DNA from: Blastocystis hominis
Lineage: Eukaryota; Sar; Bigyra; Opalinata; Blastocystidae
Length of the DNA stretch: 64,000 nucleotides
Reading direction: 5' to 3'
Assembly: GCF_000151665.1 (NCBI RefSeq)
Contig: NW_013171865.1
Span: forward strand, 650,001-714,000
Shown in pieces: positions 46,101 through 55,122 of this stretch. Each line of letters starts with the position of its first letter. The first letter of the stretch is position 1. The notes under the pieces were generated by a model. That model saw nothing but the letters and a program-made list of their open reading frames with translations. It was not told the origin of the DNA and did no database searches. The translations under genes were made by a program, and so were the position numbers.

Positions 46101-47023
46101 TTCTTGTGCAGTTATTACCAACTTGGTATCGTTTTAATATTAATACGATCAAGTATTCTATTTCATCGATAACACTTCCTGATTGGATTCTTAATAATTA
46201 TAGGTATAAGGTTTTTGATTTCTCTCGATTTGCTATGTTACGATTTCTCTCCATAGGAGATGATAGTTTTGGCAACGTGAATACATTCAAAATCGATGGA
46301 TTGAAGTTACTTTGTCGCCTGAAAATCGGTAAAAACTCATTTACGCAAGTCAAAGGGGACCCTCAATACTTCTATTACAACGAATCGAAATCATTCCACA
46401 TATTGAATTGTGAATCATTAGAATCGATTGAAATTGGTGAGTATAGTTTCAGTGATTTTGCTGGGGAATTTGAATTGAAGAATCTACCACAATTACAGTC
46501 GATTCAAATTGGCACAATTGGAAGTAAATCAAGCAATTTTTGCTATAGTTCGTTTATGATTCGAGGTATTGATACGCTATTAAACATGGATAATAACTAG
46601 ATCTTCCAAATTTACAATCTATCATTTTAGGAAACAATGTATTCCGAGAATCATTATCAACAATAATCGAAAGTATTGAATGAATGTGAATGAAATGATT
46701 ATTATAGATCTTCCATCATTACAATCCATTCAACTAGGAAACAGTGCACTTCGTGGAAAAAAAGATGCATCATGCTCACTCATAATGCGAAGTATGAATG
46801 AAATGATTCCAGATAATTGAATTAATACGTAGATCTTCCAAATCTAACATCTATAATGAATACTGAAGGCAATAGTTTTGTGAATCATCGTTCATTGACA
46901 TTTGAAAGTAATTTAAAGTAATGGGTCATTTGATGATATCTAGATATTCCAAATATTCGTAATATTGATCTCCGTGATTCATTCCGCAACGTTAAATCAA
47001 AATCTGTATCATGTAAAATCTAA
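43122..47023 (+). CDS. BspA-like leucine-rich-repeat protein, four modules, 21 exons
   Basis: Predicted 1,064 residues once 20 introns of 28-41 nt are removed; the frame closes to TAA at 47021-47023. Each module has one long exon of BspA/LRR_5-type repeats (FKIDGLNRLKTIRIG; SLESIEIGEYSFSDFAG; ELKNLPQLQSIQIG) and four or five short exons, each one LRR unit beginning at a split codon read as (D/N)LP(N/S)L.SI.LG. Every intron is phase 1, so exons are interchangeable without frame damage. The first exon, from ATG 43122, is the least certain; no obvious signal peptide or TM is seen. The family is common on surfaces of gut protists and bacteria, but location and role are inference. Confidence 0.8.
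43277..44203 (+). repeat. LRR module 1 (long exon, four LRR exons, introns)
   Basis: First of four tandem modules of about 930 bp. Starts with the exon coding ETELINELEEL; its short exons (DLPNLQSI, NLPSLKSI, NLPNLIEI, DIPNLENV) are the most diverged from the other modules. Confidence 0.75.
44204..45145 (+). repeat. LRR module 2
   Basis: 942 bp. Its 3' part, introns included, is nearly identical to module 4: the intron starting GTATTGATACGCTATTAAAC is the same in both (44665-44699 and 46565-46599), as are the flanking exons and most bases of the next three introns. Confidence 0.8.
45146..46088 (+). repeat. LRR module 3
   Basis: 943 bp, same exon order but clearly more diverged from modules 2 and 4 than they are from each other. 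One of its introns ends AAAAAAG rather than TAG (near 45884). Confidence 0.75.
46089..47023 (+). repeat. LRR module 4
   Basis: 935 bp. From the segment FHILNCESLESIEIGEYSFS onward it tracks module 2 closely through coding and intron sequence; it ends with a stop where module 2 has the splice to module 3. Confidence 0.8.
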
Positions 47024-47193
47024 TTGAATTGCTTTCACTTATAGCAGACAGTGTTCCTATCTTTTTTGTTCTCTTTTTGAATGAAAACTTAAGCCTCATA
47101 GAATGATTCGATTGATTCTACTATCAATTTAGAGTAGTGAGTGCTAATATTGCTGGATTCTTTGTTGTGAGTATACACTTTGATCAATTCTGT

Positions 47194-47415
47194 TTATTGC
47201 TCCTCATTAGGAACATCGATTATTCTGCATAAATGAACAACCTTTTGTGCTATAACCCAAGCATTATTCATACTTGCCACATGTATTACAGAAATACATA
47301 GATTTGAAATTGATAATGCCTTCCTATCCGAATGCCCAAAATTCTGGAATTCCAATAATACTGGGATGGATTCTTTCTCATAAGTTCGCACTCTTTTGCT
47401 TATTCGTAAAATCAT
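47194..47415 (-). CDS. Small ORF, possibly Alba-like
   Basis: 73 codons (MILRISKRVRTYEKESIPVL...ISVIHVASMNNAWVIAQKVV) with a faint likeness to Alba nucleic-acid-binding proteins (basic start, then a hydrophobic strand-helix pattern). It is single-exon, AT-rich and ends TAA. It could equally be chance; the similarity is too weak for a firm call. Confidence 0.25.
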   Translation of the reverse strand: MILRISKRVRTYEKESIPVLLEFQNFGHSDRKALSISNLCISVIHVASMNNAWVIAQKVVHLCRIIDVPNEEQ

Positions 47416-47433
47416 TATTAATTGTTATCACTA

Positions 47434-48180
47434 CATGATTTCGCTTTATGGAGGTTTAGGTTCTGGAAAAGCATTCTTCGGAACTACTGGGAAATCATTA
47501 ATTTCCAAACTCCAAAAGAAGGGAAAACATCTAAATAGAGATATTAAGGGTACCAATTGATTATGCTGCCTGATTATTCAAGGCATCCAGAATATGTTAC
47601 AACAAAGTGCACAGAAGCTCTCCAGATTGTAGTAAAATAGATCCATACTATGATATTTCATAGAGGGTGGATGGTGGAATCAAATCAAGGGAATAGTCAT
47701 GTAATATTAAAGCGTGAACTTTCAGAAAGTGAGGGGATCTCTATTCTCGTGGTAGCAGATGAAAGGAATGATTTTGTCCACCTTGATGAGGGAATTGATT
47801 TTTACACGCTTCACTGTTTCCACAATATTGGGATACAACACTCTTTGATTCGAAAGCAGTTGGTATATACTATATCCTATTTACTCAATTGATTTTGGTT
47901 GTTTTTGTTTCTTAACAGGAGTGTGGAGTTTGCTCCTCTGACTATTCCTTAGTACCACTCCATCTGGATGGAGCTGTGAATGTGGCTCTGGGTGCAGATC
48001 CTTATTCTGCTGCATTGCAAAGAAAGTCGTACACGGGTCGTCCCTCAGTGTTTATTTCAAATGCCATTTGTGACGGGTTTGGCTGGTGTTCAGATGTGAT
48101 TCTAGAATTGTAGAGACTCTCAAAGCGAATGGAATGACTCCAGAAATGCTACGAATACATATCCTTTCACTTTGACCATC
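47434..48180 (+). CDS. Unresolved multi-exon gene, weakly MAM33/p32-like
   Basis: Several plus-strand pieces separated by plausible short introns: MISLYGGLGSGKAFFGTTGK; WMVESNQGNSHVILKRELSE (47670-47860); a piece with SYTGRP (about 48020-48050); and FVTGLAETLKANGMTPEML after a 28-nt intron (about 48085-48112). The order (a WxVE..G...V.L.RE segment, then YxGP-like, then a YL..RGI-like helix) recalls the p32/MAM33 matrix family. I could not build one continuous frame, so the call is tentative; it may be a decayed gene. Confidence 0.25.
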
Positions 48181-48445
48181 TTTTCCTTCACATCCACTGT
48201 TTCGTTTTCTTTCTCTTAAGCAAAAAAGTGAAAGAGCAACATGGTTTGCTCATTTTTTGTAGATTCTTCTTCTTTGTCTGTTGTTTGTCACAAACATTTT
48301 TCTCCTATTTTCAATTGCTCACTGCTAAATCCTTCCTGCTAGAACACTTTTTTGTACGTTTTGATTTACCATCTTTTTCGGAGAGTTCCCTGTTTCTCCG
48401 TTTCACGATTGTCTCAGACTACCAGTCAATCAAGTCGTAATAAAT
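48181..48445. other. T-rich intergenic region
   Basis: Contains TTGTCTGTTGTTTGTC-like sequence near 48270-48290 that could end an upstream transcript. A 70-codon Phe-rich ORF here looks like chance. TIM17 starts at 48446. Confidence 0.4.
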
Positions 48446-49071
48446 ATGCAAAGATCTCCTTGCCCATACCGCATTATCGATGATACTGGAAGCACCTTTA
48501 TCATTGGTAGTCACTGATTTAGCAAGATTACCTGTAGGAACTACCCTGGGTACGGGTTGGTATGCTCTAAAGGGCTTCAGAAACTCTCCCAGTGGTTCTC
48601 ATATGCAAGGTATACTATATTCTGTAAAGACGCGTGTCCCTAAACTAGGAGGTTTACTCTTGTTTTCTTTCTCTTATGTGACTAGGAGCGTTTGCAATTT
48701 GGGGTTTTTGGTATTCTGCTTTTGATTGTCTCTTCAGTCATCTTCGCCACCGAGAAGACATGTGGAACTCTGTCCTTGCTGGAGGTCTTTCTGCCAGTAT
48801 TCTTGTGTTACGATCCGGAGTGAAAACTGTTGCTTGGTCCTTCGTCAGTGGAGCTGCTCTCTTAGGCATGATTGAAGGAGCTATGATTCTATTAAGTAAC
48901 TCTATGAACAAACGGATTAACAAGGTGATGATGGAGCAAGCAGGAGTGGATAGTAATGGTGTGCTGTATGAGTTATTTGTAGCTTTTGCGTCTCTTGCGG
49001 CACCTCGTACAAAACCAAGAGATGCTGTTCGTCTTCAAGACAGTTATAGTGAAACTCCGTCTATTGACTAA
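48446..49071 (+). CDS. TIM17: Mitochondrial import translocase subunit TIM17
   Basis: Core of the TIM23/TIM17 inner-membrane presequence translocase, here of the mitochondrion-related organelle. Introns 48507-48537 and 48652-48685 give 186 residues, frame exact, TAA. Hallmarks: MQRSPCPYRIIDDTGSTF, GWYALKGFRNSPSGSHMQG, VKTRVPKLGGAFAIWGFWYS, AFDCLFSHLRHREDMWNSVL, then AGGLSASILVLRSG and a last TM (GAALLGMIEGAMILL). The loop carries RHRED in place of the usual RKKED. A TTTGTTTGTTTGTTTG run at about 49115 marks the 3' end. Confidence 0.95.
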
Positions 49072-49364
49072 GATGGGAGACGTGAAGTTTGGGGTCCATT
49101 TCTTTGCTATGTACGTTTGTTTGTTTGTTTGATCAACTTTTTTTGTGGGTATACGAGATCAACTGGGAAGTGCATTTGTGGAAGTACTTTGTTCTATATA
49201 TATATAGATGGAGTTAATAACTTCTGTACGAGATTCAACTTAACTCCACATTGAAACGCCTATTACGTCACTTTTTTAAAATCTGTTTTTAAAGTAAGAT
49301 GATTTTCTTTTGATTGATGGGACGTTGCTGAGTTCGTTTCTCAACGTGAATTTAGTTTGTACTC

Positions 49365-50873
49365 ATGGCTGAGCAAGTTCAACAACCCACGTTCCCTGAC
49401 CTTTCTGGTGGTATTGACTATACAAAATACACCGTGGAGGGTAGGAGTGGTCCGTTTTACGTGAGAATGTAGATCCCGAGAATACCCGAGGAGGAGAGAT
49501 TGCTGGTGAGCCCTACGTGCAGCCAAGTCTCTTCATGCACATTTTGAAATCTCTCAAGCCTGGTAGAAAAGAAGACAGCTTCTGAAGGTTAGGGCAGGAC
49601 TTGACTCGAGTACTGATTCCTGTGTTTTTCCTTGCTCCTCGATCTTTGTTGGAGCATTTGGGCGATATGTTGATGCACGTTGATTTGCTGGACGCCCCTG
49701 AGTACTCTCATTTCATCATTGTGCATAATCTCATGTGTAGAGTCCAGGGTGACGATCCATACAAGCGTTTCATGTGCATCTTAAAATGGTACCTCTCCAG
49801 CTGGCACTACAAAACTCATGTACGTTTTTCTCTGCTCTCTCCATCCTCCTCTCACCGTGCAGGGTTGCAAGAAGCCCTACAACCCCATCATCGGCGAGAC
49901 CTTTTCCTGCATCGTGGACACGGGCGCCAGCCGCGTGAGCTACGTGGCCGAGCAGGTGAGCCACCACCCGCCCGTGTCCGCGTTCTACCTGGAGAACCAG
50001 AAGCAGGGCTACTGCGCGAACGGGTACATCTGGACCAAGTCGCACTTCACGGGGAACAGCGCCTGCGGCTCCATGCTGGGCAACATCGAGGTCTTTTTCC
50101 CGCGGTTCGGCGAAGTCGTAGTCCCTCTCTCTCCCCCCCACGGAATAGTATTCCACGATGATCCCCGCGTTCGCAGGGACGGGTCTGTTCATCGGCACGC
50201 TGCGCATGCAGCTCATCGACAAGCTTTCTCTCCACTGCGCGCAGACCGGCTTCAAGGCCGACATCGAATTCCATGGAAAACCGCTCTTCGGCGGCGACTA
50301 CAACCGCGTCACCGCGGTTATCTACCACAACGGCACACCCATCCACCGCCTCCGCGGTCACTGGGACTCCGCCTTCTACCTCGCCGGTCCCGCGGGGGAG
50401 AACGTATTACCGCGGGGAGGTTTGCATTCTAGGAGGAACTCTTCCTCGACGTGACGAAACTCCCCGTGCTGCCGAAGAAAGTGCTGGAAATCCCGCGGCA
50501 AGGCCCCTTCGAATCGAGGAAACTGTGGAACTCGGTCACGTGCGCGATCCGACGGCCGGAAGGACCCGACTGGAAGACGGTGGAAAAGGAGAAGACGCGG
50601 CTGGGTGGATTCCCGCGGGGAAACTGACGAGTAGAGGACGCGCAGCGGAAACTGCCGTGCCAGCAGAAGCACGAGAGCCCCGAGTACCGTCCGTGGACGC
50701 AGAAATTGTTCGTGAAGGTGCCGCATAATGGAGTGGGGAAGATGGAAACGGGGTACAGATTCAAATGGTTTGATCTGGACATGGTGAAGCCGGATGCGCC
50801 GTACCGAGACTTTTTGGCCTTGTCGAGGAATGCGAAGGATGAGCGTGTGGATGTGGAGCCTTTTAGTGCATAA
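49365..50873 (+). CDS. Oxysterol-binding-protein-related protein (OSBP/ORP)
   Basis: Lipid-transfer protein that exchanges sterol and phosphoinositide at membrane contacts. Six introns (49441-49472, 49563-49592, 49820-49862, 50115-50148, 50404-50432, 50605-50634) leave 436 residues, almost only the ORD. The EQVSHHPP fingerprint is present (VAEQVSHHPPVSAFYLEN), with KPYNPIIGETF before it and KPLFGGDYNRVTAVIY after. The C-terminal lid region reads EDAQRKLPCQQKHESPEYRP. No PH domain or ankyrin repeats: a short Osh4-like form. GC content is high from the third intron on. Encoded TAA. Confidence 0.95.
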
Positions 50874-51034
50874 AGTGGGTTTGTTTACGTTTTTTGGAAT
50901 GTTTGTTGGAGAGGATATGGAACCGCGGTTAGTCGCAAATTAACCGTTTTTATGAAATCCTTTATGGCAGGTAGCGCGAGCAGTGTTTACGACAAGAGTA
51001 TAGTCGCTGGAGAGTCGACTGAAGCATAGAAATC

Positions 51035-51646
51035 ATGGATCTTTGGAGGACCGTGAATGGCTGGGGTTGGGCCAAATTTGTGCTTCTGTCTATTTAAAAT
51101 TTGATTTGTAGATCCCCTTGTCAGAGTGTTTCGAAAAGTTCAACATGCCCGACTTACCGAGGCTGGAGGACCGTGTAAAGAACAATTTTATCTATTTCCG
51201 AACCAACTATTTGGCTCTTTATGTTCTGTTGCTGGTCATCGCTGGGTAGGGGGTTTGTCCGCTTTATTCCAAGCTTTTCCGCTCCCATCTTCTCTGTTGT
51301 CGATTTTTGTCTGGTCTTTTTGTGGCTGTGGGTGGATGTCAATCTTGCTAAGAGCCTAGCATCCCTTTCATTTGGGTTCCTGCACCCTTCTATCTGGGTG
51401 AATTCAGAGTCACTCCTTCTGTTATTGTCGCGGCGCTGACGGGATTTAGTGTGTTTGTTCTTCTGCTGTTCCACAACTACTTCCTGCACTTCATCGGCCT
51501 GAACGTTCTGTTCATTTTATGTACGTTATATTCGAAGTGATGTTAGGTAGTGATGGGACTTCATCTCGTGTTCCGAAATAGCAGCTTGATGTCAAGAATC
51601 CACATTGGGTTGAACGAGAAGAACAAGTTGAAAAAGTACATTGACT
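51035..51646 (+). CDS. PRA1-family protein (prenylated Rab acceptor)
   Basis: ER/Golgi membrane protein that helps Rab GTPases on membranes. Four introns (51080-51111, 51246-51273, 51322-51359, 51521-51550) leave exactly 161 codons. Layout: MPDLPRLEDRVKNNFIYFRT then NYLALYVLLLVIAGF (first hairpin), VPAPFYLGEFRVTPSVIVAA, LTGFSVFVLLLF and HFIGLNVLFILL (second hairpin), all typical of PRA1. There is no encoded stop: ATT GAC T, four bases, TGTTTGTT at 51651, hence TAA made at 51646. Confidence 0.88.
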
Positions 51647-51650
51647 TGTG

Positions 51651-51658
51651 TGTTTGTT
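51651..51658 (+). promoter_or_regulatory. Poly(A) downstream element TGTTTGTT
   Basis: Perfect match exactly four bases after T51646, codon position 1 after GAC at the end of the PRA1 frame. Confidence 0.78.
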
Positions 51659-51770
51659 GGAATACGCTCTGACTTGTTGTTGTTGTTGACTCCATACTAT
51701 TTATCTAGAGACAATTGGAAGTTTGAACTTGCTAGGCCAATATCTTCATTTTTTTCAACGAATCGCAATC

Positions 51771-52145
51771 ATGCAGGAGTCAAAGTACCGTATTCGTATG
51801 AACGATGAACGGAGAGATATATTGGTTAAATCAGATAGCGTAACGGTGACAATTGGTTGGAAGCTGCTGATATGTAGATTACTGTCAGGGATAAGGCTTG
51901 TATTGCGTTTGGAAAGAGAGTATGCTGTGTTGTAGTGCAATGACGGGTAGGACTTTCCGATGTACTATTTGGAACTGAATGGAAAACAACTGGATTTGTC
52001 CTATCCCATTTCTTCCTATCTAATTTCGTCGTCTAGTGTGCTGACATTGAAAATGCGTCAGAATGTTTTGTCAAATGAACTCTGCAGAGTGGCAATCCAG
52101 TATGACAACAAAAAGTCAAGCGTAACCTTTGGGGAACGTGGTTGA
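51771..52145 (+). CDS. Small ubiquitin-fold protein
   Basis: 103 residues after introns 51846-51877 and 51920-51950. The pattern is that of a ubiquitin-like fold: beta strands RYRIRMNDE-type and ILVKSDSVTITV, a helix-like stretch, then FPMYYLELNGKQLDLSYPIS and a strand LTLKMRQNV near the end. No C-terminal diglycine is visible (ends FGERG), so conjugation is unlikely unless processed. A stand-alone adaptor or cofactor role is inference. Next to a UBX-domain gene. Confidence 0.5.
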
Positions 52146-52212
52146 AGTGTAGAAGTCGTACAATTGCCTAACACCCCTAAAAACGATATTAGCAAACTTC
52201 ATAGATGTTGAA

Positions 52213-54034
52213 ATGATAAAAATTCCGCAAGGCTTTCAGCCTGCTTTAGTCCAGTTTCGCTCGGTTTTTTCTGGGAGCGATTTGGAGAGAAGTCTAGCTG
52301 GTTTGTTGTGAAGTGCGTGCTTTATTGATAGATTTTGGGTGGATCAGCTCTTCCGTTATCTTTCGATTTCAATTGGTGGCCTCCTCGCTGCCTCCGCTTC
52401 TTCCTCTTTTGAATTTGAATTTGAATCGAGTAAAAGTCGAGAGTGAAAGTGAGAATGTTGGAGGAGGTGAGGAGGAAAACGCATTGAATGGAGTTGTCAA
52501 TGAGTGCTCTAATGCGAGTGTTCCTGCGATTTCGGTTTTAAATTCGATTAAAACTGTTAATCCCAATGACAATGACAATAACAATAACAATGACAATGAC
52601 AATAACAAAGAACAAGGAATGGAAGTGAAAGAAAGCATGGAAATGGAAAACGAGCAATCTCCTCCCAGCGAATCTCTTTCCTCCTCCTCCTCCTCGGTTT
52701 TTCCCAGCCAGGACTTGGTCTCCCTGATGGCCTCGACTCCGGAGAGCCGTTTAGAGCGAATCCACACCGAGCTCGCGCTGCTGCACTCGCAGTACTCCGC
52801 GTCGTCGCTTCATCCCGCCTTCTCCCTTCTCTCCCGCATCCTCCGCAACATCGTAGCCTTCCTCCTCCTCCTCCTTCTCTCATCAGATCCGCGACCCCTC
52901 CTCCCCCACGCTCCGCACGCTCAACCCCGCCAGCGATTCCTTCCAGAAGCGCTGCGCCCCGCTCGGGCCCGTCGTCGAGATCTTCGCGCAGCTCGGTTTC
53001 CGCGCCGCCGCCACCGAGAAAGGTCCGCGCCTCGTCCTTTCCGACGCGCTCCTCGACGTCGATCTGCTCCAACGCGTTCTCGACGTCCTCCCCGCCGACC
53101 CCACGCCGACTCCTCCCGCCAATCCCCCGCCTACGCAGCCTGCTGGGCCTGCGGAACCTGCGGAGGCTCCGAGCGAGGCGTTCGACCCGACGAAGCCGAT
53201 GCTACTGACGACAATGAAGCGGACGGAGGGGGCGAAGACGACGGAGATGCGCGTGAGGGAGCTGGAGACGCGGATGGAGCAGTTCGAGAGCGAGGTTCCG
53301 GAGCGCGGCTTGCTGGTGTTCCGCAGTGAGAACGGAGTGAATCCGCGCAATTTCGGGGCGGACGTGGAGTCCAAGATGATGCATTTGTCCGATGGCGCGT
53401 ACTCCGCGGCCAACCCTTCCAACGCCTCCAGTCCGCCCAGCAGCGCGAGTGCGTCCGATTCGATGGAGGATTCGCGGCTGATTTCGGAGGTTTTGGAGCG
53501 CAAAAAGCGAGCGGCGGAGAGCAACGCGCAGCTCAAAACGCGCGCACAGAGGGAGCTCGAGGCGCTCCAGCGACAGCGCATGTACAGGAGAACTACGGTG
53601 CGGGTGCACCTCCCAGACTCCACGGTGATCCAGGCGTACTTTGCGCCCAGGGAAACCATCGCCGATGTCATGGGGGTCGTCCGCATGGTTCTCATCGGCA
53701 GAGCGGAGAGCTTGCCGTTTTATCTCTTCCGAACACCGCCTAAAGAACGGTACTGCTGTCCAGGCAGTGTGATGTAGATTGGACCCGAACGCCACGCTGC
53801 GAAGTCTTAAAATGGTACCGACGGCGCTGGTGTACTTGGCGTGGGAGGTAGGAGCGAGATCGGAGAGTGAATGGATAGGGAGCAACGCCGGGCGTGGAAT
53901 ACGCTGAGTATCTGAATCTGGAGTTCTTCCGTGTGCCAGAGTCGATCCCGCAGGCTGATCGAGGAAGGTTGGTAGTAGGTGAAGACGAAGATGAAGAGAA
54001 GAAAAAGAAAAGTAGCTCCGTTGGTAGTGTGTGA
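52213..54034 (+). CDS. PUB- and UBX-domain p97/Cdc48 cofactor (UBXD1-like)
   Basis: Adaptor for the AAA ATPase p97. Four introns (52292-52331, 52853-52886, 53750-53777, 53848-53878) leave 562 residues, frame exact, TGA. The N-terminal third is disordered and contains a poly-Asn/Asp tract. The PUB domain (residues about 190-260: NIIRDPSSPTLRTLNPASDS, VVEIFAQLGFRAA) binds the p97 tail. A coiled region (LETRMEQFESEVPERGLLVF, ERKKRAAESNAQLKTRAQRE) follows, then a UBX domain near the end (TTVRVHLPDSTVIQAYFAPR...LDPNATLRSLKMVPTALVYL). PUB plus UBX is the UBXD1/UBXN6 combination. Ends in a Lys/Ser-rich tail. Confidence 0.85.
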
Positions 54035-54132
54035 GTAATGGAATAGAGAAATCGGGTTTTGCAAAATTCCTAAAGAATTTGAAGTTGTACCCTTGTTTGT
54101 TAGAAATGTGAATTGTGAGAAGGTTGTAACAA

Positions 54133-54214
54133 GACAACTTGTCCGAGTGGTTAAGGAGACAGACTAGAAATCTGTTGGGCTTTGCCCGCGCAGGTTCGAA
54201 TCCTGCAGTTGTCG
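54133..54214 (+). tRNA. tRNA-Ser (anticodon AGA)
   Basis: 82-nt class II tRNA: acceptor GACAACT/AGTTGTC with discriminator G, anticodon loop CTAGAAA (AGA), a long variable arm (GGGCTTTGCCC) and T arm GCAGG-TTCGAAT-CCTGC. T6 terminator follows at 54215. No intron. Confidence 0.95.
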
Positions 54215-54284
54215 TTTTTTCTTCCTTTATTTTATATATATTAAATATATATAGCACACTTATTAGACTCCTTCAAAACACCAA

Positions 54285-55092
54285 ATGTCAAACGAGCCAG
54301 AATTTGAGACTGTCATCTCTGAAGCTGACGTAGAAGTGGGAGTTGTTCCTGTTCCAGCAACCATGGAAACTGCAGAGCCATCGGCTGCACCTGCTTCCTC
54401 TGCTTCGTCTGGTGGATGGAGTGTGCTCAGCATTACAGGTATCCAGAAGGTAGGACTTGTGTGATAACCTGTTTTTTAGTATTTTGACTTCGATACAAAG
54501 GAGATCGTGGATAGAATTAATCCCCGAAATCTATTTGTCAAGAAGAATGAGCTCCTGAGTGCTATTATGAAAAAGCCCGATTTGTGCGCTCCTTGTTTCC
54601 TATAAAGTAATGTGTAGATATGTTGCGTTCTGGACAATGTTTGTGTGCATTATTGTCCATGGATGGATTACTGCTTTAAAGGATGACCGTGTGCATGTAT
54701 TCTTCAACTATTGCTTCCGTTTTGCGTTCTCATATATTCTAACTCTCCTGGTTTCAGCATCGGTATTGTGGATTGGTACAATGTATGTGGCCGATTCTCT
54801 GAGTGTGGTGATTTCGATATCTTACTCTGGATACCTTCTCCTTCTCTATGAGGTGGTTCGTCTGGTGTCGGTTATAGTCTTTATCCTTTCCAATTTCGAC
54901 CCCACATTTTTCGGATTTGTGCTTACCAGCGCAGCCCTGCTCTACGTGAATTTCCTAAACATCTTCTATTTCTACAGCGTATCGATTCCCTGGCCTCTTC
55001 ACATCTAGGAGAAGAACAAGACGATCGCAGCGATTCTGTGTGTTGCTCATTCCTTCGTAATTCCCGTCTGCATGCTCCTCGCTCGGTCCTAG
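54285..55092 (+). CDS. YIPF (Yip1-domain) membrane protein
   Basis: Five-TM protein of ER-Golgi vesicles that interacts with Rab/Ypt GTPases. Introns 54450-54479, 54582-54615 and 54979-55008 give 237 residues, frame exact. The N-terminus is acidic and Ala/Pro-rich. The core motif is YFDFDTKEIVDRINPR then MKKPDLYVAFWTMFVCIIVH, the family's PDLYGPFW block with the 34-nt intron splitting the Tyr codon. Several TMs follow, the last AILCVAHSFVIPVCMLLA. TAG at 55090, then TGTTTGTT at 55101. Tail-to-tail with the ROK glucokinase, their 3' ends about 30 bp apart. Confidence 0.85.
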
Positions 55093-55110
55093 TGGTCCTT
55101 TGTTTGTTCC

Positions 55111-55118
55111 AACAATCA
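55111..55118 (-). promoter_or_regulatory. Variant poly(A) downstream element TGATTGTT
   Basis: One mismatch from TGTTTGTT. Four bases upstream is T at 55123, codon position 1 after AAG in the ROK glucokinase frame, which has no nearby encoded stop. It sits beside the plus-strand element of YIPF (55101-55108). Confidence 0.55.
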
Positions 55119-55122
55119 CTCC

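Noticed and set aside
43240-46600. Four separate LRR genes or pseudogenes instead of one
   Set aside because: Between the long ORFs every short segment is an in-frame LRR unit bounded by GT...AG introns of one phase, and the total frame closes exactly to one stop.
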